From NCBI GenBank assembly GCA_934202525.1, contig CAKPYB010000064.1, positions 1 to 12,212 of the forward strand: 12,212 nt of DNA. Direction: 5' to 3'. This document shows, piece after piece, positions 1 to 8,325 of this stretch; position 1 is the first letter of the stretch, and each line of letters opens with the position of its first letter. A model generated the notes under the pieces. That model had not been told where the DNA came from, did not search any database, and saw only the letters and a list, made by a program, of their open reading frames with translations. A program made the position numbers and the translations under genes. This DNA comes from an uncultured Prevotella sp. (GTDB lineage Bacteria; Bacteroidota; Bacteroidia; Bacteroidales; Bacteroidaceae).

Positions 1-39
1 TGAAGGAGAGGGCAAGTTGCAAACTTAAAAATCAAGCAA

Positions 40-3000
40 ATGATGAAGCAGGTAAAAATTAAATTGCCTCTCAGAGCGTTGACCCTAGCAAGCGGTCTGC
101 TTCTGACGGTGAGTTCCTTTGCGCAGACAAATGCAGTTAAGGGACATGTGAAGGATGCTTCTGGTGAGCCTATCATGGGTGCTACCATTACAGTTAACGG
201 TAAGGCAGTGGGCATTACCGACATGGATGGTAACTTCTCAGTTGATGCAGCGCCAGGTGCCAATCTTACTTTCACCTATCTGGGAATGACACCAAAAACA
301 ATCAAAGCAACATCTAACATGATGATTACCTTGGTTGACGACCAGAAGTCTTTGAACGAGGTCGTTGTCATTGGTTATGGTCGCGCTAAGAAGAACGACT
401 TGACTGGTTCTGTTACAGCTATCAAGCCAGATGAGATGTCAAAAGGTATCACAAGCAGTGCCTCTGATATGTTGGTAGGTAAGATTGCCGGTGTAGATGT
501 ACAGACTGGCGGTGGTCAGCCAGGTTCTGGAGCACAGATCCGTATCCGTGGTGGTGCCTCTCTGAATGCTTCTAATGACCCTCTCTATGTAATCGATGGT
601 TTGGCTATTGATAATAACAATCTGAAGGGTACAAGTAACGTCTTGGCGATGATTAACCCTAACGATATCGAAAGCTTCACTGTATTGAAGGACGCTTCTG
701 CTACAGCTATTTACGGTTCCCGTGCTTCTAATGGTGTCATCATCATCACCACCAAGAAGGGACGTGCTGGTCAGAGACCTACCGTTACCTATAATGGTGA
801 TGTTACCTTGTCAACCATCCAGAAGAAATATGAGGTGATGAATGCTGGCGAATACAAGCAGGCTCTTACCTCTTTAGGCATTGATACAAGTGCTTTGGGT
901 ACAGCTGACACAGACTGGCAGGACGAGATTTTCCGCACAGCCATCTCTACCAACCACAACATCAGCATACAGGGTGGCTTGAAGAATATGCCTTACCGTG
1001 TTGGCTTAGGTTTCGAAGACAACAACGGTATCGTTAAGACCAGCTGGATGAAGCGTTTCAATACTTCTGTCAATTTGGCTCCTTCCTTCCTCGACAAGCA
1101 CTTGAACATCAACTTCACAGCGAAGTATATGTTCGAAAAGGACCGCTATGCCAATTTTGGTGATGCCATCGGTGCAGCGTTGACCATGGATCCTACACAG
1201 CCTGTTCGTGTAAACGATGAGATGTACAATACTGTAGGTGGATATTTCCAGTATCTGGACAACAAAGGCGACAAGATTACAGACCCTAACTGGACAAAGA
1301 TAGCCAAGAGTCAGGTTCCTCAGAACCCTGTAGCTCTCCTCAACAACCAAAAGATGATAGCCAATACTAATGACATATCTTCAAACTTAGAGGTAGATTA
1401 TAAGATTCATGGCTTCGAAGACTTGCATTTGCACGCTGCCATCGGTGCACAGTACACTGATGCCAAGCAACATAATGATATTAACAAGTATTCATCATCC
1501 AACAACTATTTTGGTTGGTATGGTACTGACCATCAATACAAATACAGCATCGAAGGAAAAGCTTTTGCTGAATATGCCCACAAGTTTGGTGTGCACGACA
1601 TCGACATCATGGCAGGTGCTGAGCAGAGCCACTATCACAGAACAACCTATAACTTCGGAAGCGGTATCGATGAGTATTTGAGAGATACCAATCCAGAGTT
1701 AAAAGATGGAGAATGGAACTACGTGAATAACCCACAATATAAGGCAAACACCATGTGGAAGAGTCACAACTCTTTGGTATCCTACTTCGGACGTTTCAAC
1801 TATAACTTGCTGGATCGCTATTTGCTTACAGCAACCTTCCGTGCCGATGGTTCTTCTCGCTTCAGAGAGGGCAAGAAGTGGGGTTATTTCCCTGCAGCAG
1901 CCTTTGCCTGGAAGATCAACAACGAGTCTTTCCTGAAGGATGTAAAATGGATTGATGAGTTGAAGCTCCGCTTGGGCTGGGGTATGACAGGTCAGCAGAA
2001 TGGTATTGACGACTTCTACTATACTCCTAAATATACCATCAGCGACACTTATGCCCAGTATCCATTTGGTGACACGTATTATCAGACCATGCGCCCAACA
2101 AGATACAACACTGAGTTGACATGGGAAAAGACCACAACCTATAATGGCGGTCTTGACTTCACCGCTCTCAATGGTCGCTTCGGCTTCAATATTGATGGTT
2201 ACTATCGTAAGACTACCGACCTTTTGGCAACAGTTTCCATTGCCGGTGGTACCAACTTTGGTGACAATCTCTTGAAGAACATCGGTGCTGTAGAAAACTA
2301 TGGTGTGGAATTGGCATTCAATGTGAAGCCTATCGTCACTAAGGACTTCGTGTGGGATGTAACCTACAACGTAGGATGGAACCACAATGAAATCACAGAG
2401 TTAGAGGCTGGTTTGCAAGACTGGGTTTGGACAGGTAGCAAGGTATCTCGTGGTAACAACACATTGGTACAGGTGAACAAAGTTGGCGAACCTCTCAATT
2501 CGTTCTATGTTTACCAGCAGGTTTACGACGAGAACGGCAAGCCTATTGAGGGACTGTATGTTGACCGTGATGGTAACGGCAAGATTGATAATGACGACCG
2601 TTATTGCTACAAGAGCCCAGCTCCTGATGTCATCATGGGTTTCACCACCAAGTTCATCTATAAGAACTGGGACTTCAGTGCTGCCTTCCATGCATCTATC
2701 GGCAACTATGTGTACTACGATTTCTTGAACTCAAAAGCTGAGTTGATGAAAATCAACGATACCAATCTCTTCAGAAACACAACTGCAGAGGCCGTCAATC
2801 TTGGCTTTAAGGGTACAACAGATCTCACCACCAATACCAGTGACTACTTTGTACGCAATGCTTCTTACCTGAAGTGCAGCAACATGACTTTGGGATATAG
2901 CTTCCCAGCATTGATCAAGGCTGGTGCAGAGAAGATTTGCAGCGGACGCATCTTCTTCACAGTACAGAACCCATTCATCATTACCAAGTACAAGGGTATC

Positions 3001-3084
3001 GACCCAGAGGTAAGCAGTGGTATCGACAGTAATCCTTACCCACGTCCAATAAGCTTCCAGCTTGGTTTGAATCTTAACTTCTAA
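40..3084 (+). CDS. susC: SusC-like TonB-dependent outer-membrane glycan transporter
   Basis: This 1014-aa protein should form the outer-membrane beta-barrel that imports oligosaccharides, driven by TonB and capped by the SusD lipoprotein encoded next. Residues 1-29 are a signal peptide with a likely cut after SFA or AQ. Residues 33-98 form a carboxypeptidase-regulatory-like domain (GHVKDASGEPIMGATITV). A TonB-box-like NEVVVIGYG lies at 106-114, and the plug follows at about 120-240 with IRIRGG and PLYVIDG. The rest is barrel, with a calcium-loop-like DRDGNGKIDNDDR at 842-854 and a terminal Phe as the barrel-insertion signal. Length is close to B. theta SusC (about 1000 aa). Two ATGs are adjacent (40 and 43), and either could be used; GGAG near position 5 is too far away to decide. 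The gene leads a four-gene operon. Family is certain; starch as substrate is inferred from the susE/susF neighbours. Confidence 0.95.
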   Translation: MMKQVKIKLPLRALTLASGLLLTVSSFAQTNAVKGHVKDASGEPIMGATITVNGKAVGITDMDGNFSVDAAPGANLTFTYLGMTPKTIKATSNMMITLVDDQKSLNEVVVIGYGRAKKNDLTGSVTAIKPDEMSKGITSSASDMLVGKIAGVDVQTGGGQPGSGAQIRIRGGASLNASNDPLYVIDGLAIDNNNLKGTSNVLAMINPNDIESFTVLKDASATAIYGSRASNGVIIITTKKGRAGQRPTVTYNGDVTLSTIQKKYEVMNAGEYKQALTSLGIDTSALGTADTDWQDEIFRTAISTNHNISIQGGLKNMPYRVGLGFEDNNGIVKTSWMKRFNTSVNLAPSFLDKHLNINFTAKYMFEKDRYANFGDAIGAALTMDPTQPVRVNDEMYNTVGGYFQYLDNKGDKITDPNWTKIAKSQVPQNPVALLNNQKMIANTNDISSNLEVDYKIHGFEDLHLHAAIGAQYTDAKQHNDINKYSSSNNYFGWYGTDHQYKYSIEGKAFAEYAHKFGVHDIDIMAGAEQSHYHRTTYNFGSGIDEYLRDTNPELKDGEWNYVNNPQYKANTMWKSHNSLVSYFGRFNYNLLDRYLLTATFRADGSSRFREGKKWGYFPAAAFAWKINNESFLKDVKWIDELKLRLGWGMTGQQNGIDDFYYTPKYTISDTYAQYPFGDTYYQTMRPTRYNTELTWEKTTTYNGGLDFTALNGRFGFNIDGYYRKTTDLLATVSIAGGTNFGDNLLKNIGAVENYGVELAFNVKPIVTKDFVWDVTYNVGWNHNEITELEAGLQDWVWTGSKVSRGNNTLVQVNKVGEPLNSFYVYQQVYDENGKPIEGLYVDRDGNGKIDNDDRYCYKSPAPDVIMGFTTKFIYKNWDFSAAFHASIGNYVYYDFLNSKAELMKINDTNLFRNTTAEAVNLGFKGTTDLTTNTSDYFVRNASYLKCSNMTLGYSFPALIKAGAEKICSGRIFFTVQNPFIITKYKGIDPEVSSGIDSNPYPRPISFQLGLNLNF

Positions 3085-3090
3085 AAATAA

Positions 3091-3099
3091 AAAAGGAGA
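3091..3099 (+). promoter_or_regulatory. Shine-Dalgarno site of susD
   Basis: AAAAGGAGA ends 5 nt before the susD ATG. It is a strong ribosome-binding site, unlike the AT-rich regions before susE and susF, and fits the high expression SusD-type lipoproteins usually need. It also fixes the start at 3105. Confidence 0.7.
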
Positions 3100-3104
3100 C
3101 AATT

Positions 3105-4781
3105 ATGAAAAAAATATTTATAACGACTGCAATGGCGAGTGTTTTGTGCATGGGCTTTGTCTCTTGCGCAGACGAACTGAATATCAAGTCCATTGACCCA
3201 CAGTCTACCCCAACATATACAGTAGAGGGTCTCTTGGCCAAGCAGTATGCTACTCTTGGTCTTACTGGACAGAAAGGTCCTGCTGGTTCAGCAGACTTGA
3301 GTTGCGATGAGGGTGAGAGCGGATTCATCCGTACCATTTTCAACCTGCAAGAGTTGATGACTGACGAGACAGCATGGGCATATCAGGCCGATAATGCCAT
3401 CGCTCCTATTACCAATTTAAGTTGGAATAGCGGTAATGACCGTGTAAACTGGGCATACCAGCGTCTCATTTTCGACATTACCCTGTACAACCAGTTTATT
3501 TCCGAGCAGTCAGGTAGCCTGAGCGAAGACCAAATCGCAGAAGTTCGCTTCCTCCGTGCACTGAACTACTATTATTTCCTTGACCTGTATCGCAGGGCTC
3601 CATTCAAGCTCACTTTCGACGATAGTCTCCCTACCGAGAAAAAGGGAAAGGATCTCTACGACTGGTTGGATAATGAGTTGACCACCATTGAGCCTCTGAT
3701 GGCTGAGGTGGGCGCTTATGATAACAGTGAGAAATTCGGACGTGCCGACCGTGGCGCAGCATACGCACTTCATGCCCGCTTGGCTCTTAACTCTGAAGTT
3801 TATACCGATGGTAAGGTGAAGGACTACCAGAAGGCTATCGATTATTGCGACAAGATTATCAACAGCGGTAAATACGATCTTTGTCGTACAGAAAAGAATG
3901 GCTATAGCGGTTATCAGCAGTTGTTTATGGGCGACAATGACTGCAACCCAGAGGCTATGAAGGAAATCATCTTCCCTATCCGTCAGGATGGTTTGAAGGC
4001 CCGTGCGTATGCAGGTACCACTTACCTCGTATCGGCATCCACTATCGCTGGTATGCCTTATGCAAGCACAGGTGACCCATGGAAATGTATGTTTGCCCGC
4101 GAAAACATGGTTGAGAAGTTCTTCCCTAACAAGAAGGACATCCCTATGGCTACAGTTGGTGATGTCTTGAAAAATCCTTCAAAAGAAGAGGTGATTGCAA
4201 AAGATAGCGAGAAGGGTTACGGCACTGCTGACGTGATCGCAAAGGCTGGAGACGATCGTGCCCTGTTATATATGGGTGTAGGTGGCTGCGAAGAAGGCAA
4301 AGTTCGTACAATCAATCCTGGTGAGGCTATCACAGGTCCTCTGAATGGTGCGTCTTTTGTAAAGTGGAGCAATCTCCACGCAGATGGTACCACACAGCAC
4401 GACCAGAACTATTCTGATACCGACTTTCCTGTGTTCCGTTTGGCAGAAATCTATCTGACCCGTGCAGAGGCTAAGTATCGCCTTGGTCAGGATGGTTTGG
4501 ATGACATCCTGAAGGTTCAGGACCGTGCCAACCGTGTCTCGAAAGCTACATCAGTAGATGAGCAGACTCTTATCGATGAATGGTGCCGTGAGTTCTATAT
4601 GGAAGGTCGCCGTCGTTCAGACTTGGTTCGCTTTGGCTTGTTCACTGGTTCTAAGTATCTCTGGAGTTACAAGGGTGGTGCAGAAAATGGCGCAGGTATT
4701 CCTGCATACTATGACGTCTATCCTATTCCAGACAATGAGATCAAAAACAATCCTAACATGCATCAGAACCCAAAATATTAA
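3105..4781 (+). CDS. susD: SusD/RagB family glycan-binding surface lipoprotein
   Basis: This 558-aa lipoprotein should cap the SusC barrel and bind oligosaccharide at the cell surface. Its signal peptide ends in the lipobox FVSC, with the acylated Cys at residue 21. The TPR-like helices typical of SusD are visible at about 146-164 (EVRFLRALNYYYFLDLYRR) and 212-259 (RADRGAAYALHARLALNSEVY). The conserved C-terminal family motif is at 496-510 (EFYMEGRRRSDLVRF). Length matches B. theta SusD (about 550 aa). The start follows the susC stop by 20 nt and has a strong SD. Pairing with SusE- and SusF-like lipoproteins favours starch or another alpha-glucan, but the binding-site aromatics cannot be assigned from sequence alone. 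Confidence 0.95.
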   Translation: MKKIFITTAMASVLCMGFVSCADELNIKSIDPQSTPTYTVEGLLAKQYATLGLTGQKGPAGSADLSCDEGESGFIRTIFNLQELMTDETAWAYQADNAIAPITNLSWNSGNDRVNWAYQRLIFDITLYNQFISEQSGSLSEDQIAEVRFLRALNYYYFLDLYRRAPFKLTFDDSLPTEKKGKDLYDWLDNELTTIEPLMAEVGAYDNSEKFGRADRGAAYALHARLALNSEVYTDGKVKDYQKAIDYCDKIINSGKYDLCRTEKNGYSGYQQLFMGDNDCNPEAMKEIIFPIRQDGLKARAYAGTTYLVSASTIAGMPYASTGDPWKCMFARENMVEKFFPNKKDIPMATVGDVLKNPSKEEVIAKDSEKGYGTADVIAKAGDDRALLYMGVGGCEEGKVRTINPGEAITGPLNGASFVKWSNLHADGTTQHDQNYSDTDFPVFRLAEIYLTRAEAKYRLGQDGLDDILKVQDRANRVSKATSVDEQTLIDEWCREFYMEGRRRSDLVRFGLFTGSKYLWSYKGGAENGAGIPAYYDVYPIPDNEIKNNPNMHQNPKY

Positions 4782-4806
4782 TTGTTTGGAAACAAGATTT
4801 AATTAA

Positions 4807-6006
4807 ATGAAATCAATTATGAAAAAGATATTCAAATTCATGTTGCTGCCAGCATTGGTACTCCCTTTGCTCTTTACATCCTGTGATGAAGACAGAGACA
4901 GCAACCCTTCATTGGACCTGAGTCATCTTGCTGAGGGATTTGTATTGAACATTCCTGCTCTTGCAGAAAACAATACCTACGACCTCAACAGTGCAAAAAA
5001 CTTGGTACTGACATGCTCTCAGCCAAATTATGGTGGAGTACCTTACCCTGTGAAGTATTATGCACAGGTTTCTATCGACCCTGCATTCGTCAGCGATCCT
5101 ACAGTCACTCATAAAGAGTTGGCGACATACGCAGAGAATCCAAGCAGTTTGGATTTTAATGCATACGAAGCAAACAAAGCTGTTGTATCTCTCTTCCGGG
5201 CTGCCAATCCTGAAGCAAATATTCCAGAGAAGATGTCTGTTTATATCCGCCTTCGTGCAGTCATTGGCGGTACTTTGAATCAAACCTTGGGCGAGACCTA
5301 TTCAAATGTCATCACCTTGCCTTCTGTGAAGGCTACTATTCCTGACGCTAAGTTCACAGAAAACCTCTTCTTGACTGGAAGTTCTATCCAGAAACCATGG
5401 GAGAGTTGGAAGTCTATTCCACAGGTAGAAGGCTTGGAGGGCAACTACTATGGTATCATCTACGTGCCAGCTGGTGGCGAATTCAATTGGGGTACCGAGA
5501 TCAATGACAAACTCGGCATCAACCAAATCAAGGAAATCGTTGATGAAGCTGGTGCAGGTATCACTGCAGGTAACGACCAAAACCTCAAGGTTGCCAACGC
5601 AGGTTGGTACACTCTCCACTTCAAGGGTAAGATTTCCAAAGACAAGAAGAACATCAACTGGACACTGACTGTTTACAAGACTCAGGTTTGCCTGATTGGT
5701 GCTTGTATTGGTCAAACCGATTGGGGCTTTGCTGACGAAAATGCTCTGACACCTCCAGACGATCCAAGTGGTGATTGGGTTTCTCCTGCATTCGCAGCCG
5801 GCTGCGAACTTCGTGTTGCTGTCAAGGTCGGTGACATCAACTGGTATAGCACAGAGTTCACTATTCACAAGGGCGAAGTGTTCTGGCGTATGAAGAATAT
5901 GCCAAACAACTGGGCTGAGACCATGGGGTCAGATTACTCTGTAACTACCACCCCTGGCAAGAAGTTGTATGTCAACTTTGATACAAATAAAGCTGAAGTT
6001 AAATAA
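4807..6006 (+). CDS. susE: SusE-like outer-membrane glycan-binding lipoprotein
   Basis: This 399-aa surface lipoprotein is likely an accessory glycan-binding protein of the Sus complex. The signal peptide ends in lipobox LFTSC (Cys26 from the first ATG), followed by an acidic DEDRD stretch that resembles the export signal described for Bacteroidota surface lipoproteins. Residues about 40-175 resemble the SusE N-terminal Ig-like domain (PVKYYAQVSIDPAF). Two carbohydrate-binding-module-like segments follow, at about 185-291 and 292-399, rich in Trp and Tyr. A second ATG at 4819 (MKKIFK) gives a more usual signal peptide and is an equally good start; no clear SD separates them. It lies 25 nt after susD and 17 nt before the susF-like gene. 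The name rests on position, length (B. theta SusE is about 387 aa) and domain layout. Confidence 0.82.
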   Translation: MKSIMKKIFKFMLLPALVLPLLFTSCDEDRDSNPSLDLSHLAEGFVLNIPALAENNTYDLNSAKNLVLTCSQPNYGGVPYPVKYYAQVSIDPAFVSDPTVTHKELATYAENPSSLDFNAYEANKAVVSLFRAANPEANIPEKMSVYIRLRAVIGGTLNQTLGETYSNVITLPSVKATIPDAKFTENLFLTGSSIQKPWESWKSIPQVEGLEGNYYGIIYVPAGGEFNWGTEINDKLGINQIKEIVDEAGAGITAGNDQNLKVANAGWYTLHFKGKISKDKKNINWTLTVYKTQVCLIGACIGQTDWGFADENALTPPDDPSGDWVSPAFAAGCELRVAVKVGDINWYSTEFTIHKGEVFWRMKNMPNNWAETMGSDYSVTTTPGKKLYVNFDTNKAEVK

Positions 6007-6023
6007 TTTAAGATCAAAGCAAA

Positions 6024-7457
6024 ATGAAAAAGATATTTTTATATAGCTTAGCAGTCTTGGCAAGTATTATACTTGCCAGCTGCAACGGCAACTACGATGA
6101 TTGGGCTCAACCACAGCACAATCCAGAGGAAGAAGCTATCACGATTCCTGGCTTTACTGCAACACCAGTAGTTCAGTCCATCGACTGTTCCAATGTGACA
6201 ACAGATAGTGTCAGCATCTTCACATTGAGCGAAGCAGCTCTTCCTGAAGGTTTTACACTTGATAATGCTCGCTTAGAGATTATTCCTCAAGGAGAAGATA
6301 ATGCAATCAAGAAAACCGTTAATGCAAGCATTGAGGGTAAGGCCGCTGTTGCAGATCTTTCAGAAGTAATAGTATCTTTTTATGGCAGGCGTCCTATAGC
6401 TCACTCTTTTGTTGCCCATGTTTATTTAAATGCGGTCAAAAATGGTGATGCTGTTCTTATTGATGCTGGTAAATTTAACCTTGAGATGACTCCAAAGTCT
6501 CCATTCATTGATTCTGGCTACTACCTCGTAGGCGATATGTTTAATGTCGAAGCCGTTGGTGATGCCGCAGCCGTTGACGGTTGGAATACTGTAAGTGCTA
6601 AACAGGCATTCATGCACAGCGACAAAGATGTATATGACGATCCTATTTTCACTATCACTTTCGAAACAAAAAAGGCTGACCAGTATTGGAAGATTATTCC
6701 TAAGAAGAACATTGATTCTGATAACTTCTGGGCTGATGGCGTAGTAGGACCTAAGCAAAACGGAAGCGACAGCATGGAAGGATCGTTGACAAACGTTGGT
6801 CCTGGTGCAGGTATGATTAAAGAGCCTGGCAAGTACAAGCTCACTCTCAACATGATGGACTATTCTTATACCATTGAGGCAGCCCCAGAGCTATACATGA
6901 AGGGCGATGCTAACGGCTGGGATGGATATGACTATCTCGCAGGTGATGGTGTACACTTCACAGGTTTCATGTACCTCAATCAGAACGGATTTAAGTTCAC
7001 TACAGCGCCAGACTGGAGTGGTACTGGCTATGGCGCAAACTTCGATACAGCTCCAAATGCAGCCAACATCGTAATAACAGAACCTGCAGGTTACTACAAG
7101 GTAGATGTAGACTTGTCTGCTAAGACATATACATTGACTCCTATCACTTCTATCGGTATTATTGGTAGCGCAGCCCCTAATGGTTGGGATTCTGACGTGG
7201 ACTTGACTTATGTTCCTTACAACAAAGAAACTAAGGAAGGTCGCTATTGGGAAGCGAAGAACATTAAGCTGAAAGCAGGTGAATGCAAGTTCCGTGCTAA
7301 CGATGCTTGGGATATGCAGTGGGGATTTGATGGCGAGAAATTTGTATTCTCTAACAATGCGCCACAGAAACAGTTCGTACCAGAAGAAGGTACATACGAC
7401 ATCAAACTTTATGCATGGGCTAACGGCTATGCTAAGTGTGAGTTCAAAAAGAAGTAA
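6024..7457 (+). CDS. susF: SusF-like outer-membrane glycan-binding lipoprotein
   Basis: This 477-aa lipoprotein is the last gene of the operon and probably helps hold starch-like glycans at the cell surface. Lipobox LASC puts the acylated Cys at residue 20, followed by NGNYDDW. An N-terminal Ig-like region (about 40-155) precedes three CBM-like modules at about 160-286, 287-373 and 374-477. The last two open with the repeated pattern seen as YMKGDANGWDGYD and IIGSAAPNGWDSD, typical of SusE/SusF-type starch-binding domains. The exposed Trp residues are candidate sugar-stacking positions. Length matches B. theta SusF (about 485 aa). The gene starts 17 nt after susE without a clear SD and is followed within about 30 nt by a strong terminator, so transcription of the operon should end here. 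Confidence 0.82.
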   Translation: MKKIFLYSLAVLASIILASCNGNYDDWAQPQHNPEEEAITIPGFTATPVVQSIDCSNVTTDSVSIFTLSEAALPEGFTLDNARLEIIPQGEDNAIKKTVNASIEGKAAVADLSEVIVSFYGRRPIAHSFVAHVYLNAVKNGDAVLIDAGKFNLEMTPKSPFIDSGYYLVGDMFNVEAVGDAAAVDGWNTVSAKQAFMHSDKDVYDDPIFTITFETKKADQYWKIIPKKNIDSDNFWADGVVGPKQNGSDSMEGSLTNVGPGAGMIKEPGKYKLTLNMMDYSYTIEAAPELYMKGDANGWDGYDYLAGDGVHFTGFMYLNQNGFKFTTAPDWSGTGYGANFDTAPNAANIVITEPAGYYKVDVDLSAKTYTLTPITSIGIIGSAAPNGWDSDVDLTYVPYNKETKEGRYWEAKNIKLKAGECKFRANDAWDMQWGFDGEKFVFSNNAPQKQFVPEEGTYDIKLYAWANGYAKCEFKKK

Positions 7458-7487
7458 GCATTTGCTTCATCAAATAAACTAAATATC

Positions 7488-7526
7488 AATAGGCGGCTCT
7501 CAATTCCGGGAGTCGCCTATTTTTTT
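7488..7526 (+). terminator. Intrinsic terminator of the sus operon
   Basis: Arms 7491-7501 (AGGCGGCTCTC) and 7508-7518 (GGGAGTCGCCT) pair over 11 bp with two G-U pairs, around the loop AATTCC. The stem is extended by AAT/ATT and followed by a run of T. Nearly the same hairpin recurs at 8100-8130 and 9545-9572. Confidence 0.9.
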
Positions 7527-7529
7527 CTT

Positions 7530-7599
7530 TCTCCTCATCCTTTTCAAGTATTTTTTCCCTAAAACCTTGGAAGTTACAAGGAAAAGTCGTATCTTTGCA
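7530..7599 (+). promoter_or_regulatory. Promoter repeat copy 1 (vapXD)
   Basis: This is copy 1 of a 70-nt repeat. It holds a Bacteroidota-type promoter: TTGG at 7567-7570, 19 nt, then TATCTTTG at 7590-7597. Transcription should start a few nt downstream and read the vapX-like/vapD pair. It differs from the other copies at a few positions, for example ATCC in place of CCCC upstream and ACAAGG in place of ACGAGG in the spacer. Confidence 0.85.
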
Positions 7600-7632
7600 C
7601 CGAATAAGTACAACATTTATATTTTTGTGATT

Positions 7633-7827
7633 ATGAGAACAGGCGACAAAGTATTAATATCTCCAGACTTGACACATGCCAAAGACTGGACACAGGGCGA
7701 AGTGATTGAAGTTGAGAACAATCCTTTCGTAGGAATTGTCATCTCCGCAAAAACCGCAGATGGGAACATCTTCTTTGGATACAAGGACTTATTTGAGCCA
7801 GCAAAGGAGGCAGTATGTACGCACTAG
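7633..7827 (+). CDS. VapX-like antitoxin candidate, 64 aa
   Basis: This 64-aa protein lies directly upstream of a VapD homologue and overlaps it by 13 nt. That is the position and size of the VapX antitoxin in Haemophilus vapXD. The sequence (MRTGDKVLISPD, GEVIEVENNPFVGIVIS, NIFFGYKDLFEP) suggests a short all-beta, SH3-like barrel, with no DNA-binding helix visible. The ATG at 7633 was chosen because upstream in-frame starts fall inside the promoter or ahead of the expected transcript start. No SD is present, common for first genes here. Antitoxin function is inferred from context only; I do not recognise the family by sequence with certainty. Confidence 0.65.
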   Translation: MRTGDKVLISPDLTHAKDWTQGEVIEVENNPFVGIVISAKTADGNIFFGYKDLFEPAKEAVCTH

Positions 7828-8096
7828 CATTTGATATGGTTATTTCTGATTTACAGAAATACTATGGCGAACCTTACAACAAAGCTTACTACGAAATAAA
7901 AGAGCTTCTAAAGAAGAATGGTTTCGAGTGGGTGCAAGGCAGTACATACATGACGATGAATGATGATTTGACTGCACTTGTAAAAACAGTTATGGAGCTT
8001 TCTAAAATAGAGTGGTTTAAGAAATCAGTCAGAGATCTAAGAGGATTCAAAGTTGAAAGTTGGTCGAACTTTACTGAATTGGTTAAAAACTCATAG
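7815..8096 (+). CDS. vapD: VapD family endoribonuclease toxin
   Basis: This 93-aa protein is a clear VapD homologue. It opens with MYALAFDM, followed by YGEPYNKAYYEI, GFEWVQGSTY and WFKKSVRDLRGFKVESWSNF, closely resembling VapD of Helicobacter pylori and Haemophilus influenzae as I remember them. VapD has a Cas2-like ferredoxin fold, acts as a dimeric mRNA-cleaving enzyme, and is the toxin of the VapXD system. Asp7 and Ser43, equivalents of residues implicated in H. pylori VapD activity, are present, so the protein looks intact. A strong SD (AAAGGAGG, 7803-7810) sits 4 nt before the ATG, inside the end of the upstream gene, implying coupled translation. A terminator follows within a few nt. 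Confidence 0.88.
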   Translation: MYALAFDMVISDLQKYYGEPYNKAYYEIKELLKKNGFEWVQGSTYMTMNDDLTALVKTVMELSKIEWFKKSVRDLRGFKVESWSNFTELVKNS

Positions 8097-8099
8097 AAC

Positions 8100-8142
8100 A
8101 GGCGACTCTCCTCCAATCCGGGAGTCGCCTATTTTCTTTTTC
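8100..8142 (+). terminator. Intrinsic terminator after vapD
   Basis: AGGCGACTCTC (8100-8110) pairs with GGGAGTCGCCT (8120-8130) across a 9-nt loop, followed by TATTTTCTTTTT. It belongs to the same hairpin family as the terminator after susF, with a different loop. Confidence 0.88.
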
Positions 8143-8210
8143 TCCTCCCCCTTTTCAAGTATTTTTTCCCTAAAACCTTGGAAGTTACGAGGAAAAGTCG
8201 TATCTTTGCA
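8141..8210 (+). promoter_or_regulatory. Promoter repeat copy 2 (DUF1016 gene)
   Basis: Copy 2 of the 70-nt repeat has TTGG at 8178-8181, a 19-nt spacer and TATCTTTG at 8201-8208. It is identical to copy 3 throughout and drives the DUF1016 nuclease gene through a leader of roughly 110 nt. Confidence 0.85.
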
Positions 8211-8277
8211 GAAGAAAAGCTGCACTCGGCAAATTGAAAGCAAGCTTTCTTTGCGCTCGTTTGCATTTTCTTTGTCC
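8211..8277 (+). repeat. Shared 5' leader, copy A
   Basis: This 67-nt leader directly after the promoter is identical to 9653-9719. It holds the dyad GAAAGC-AA-GCTTTC, extended by flanking GCAAA and TTTGC. As RNA it could form an imperfect hairpin; as DNA it could be a binding site. No ribosome-binding role is evident, since the coding start lies about 50 nt further on. Confidence 0.75.
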
Positions 8278-8325
8278 CAAAATCCGTATGCCTTCTGTTA
8301 GAAGACCAAATTAAAACATTACTCT

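Noticed and set aside
1..39. Promoter of the sus operon
   Set aside because: Only 39 nt precede susC and they show no TTG/TATCTTTG pair, so the promoter must lie outside the window.
1699..3102. Several long open frames on the minus strand opposite susC
   Set aside because: They lie wholly opposite a certain gene, have no promoter or SD, and show no recognisable domain. They are antisense shadows of its codon use.
7567..7632. Upstream in-frame extension of the VapX-like gene from a TTG
   Set aside because: It starts in the promoter's TTGG element and would lie upstream of the expected transcript start. The ATG at 7633 is the sound choice.
8053..8301. Open frame of 82 codons spanning the terminator, promoter and leader
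   Set aside because: It crosses a strong terminator and a promoter, overlaps the end of vapD and encodes nothing recognisable.
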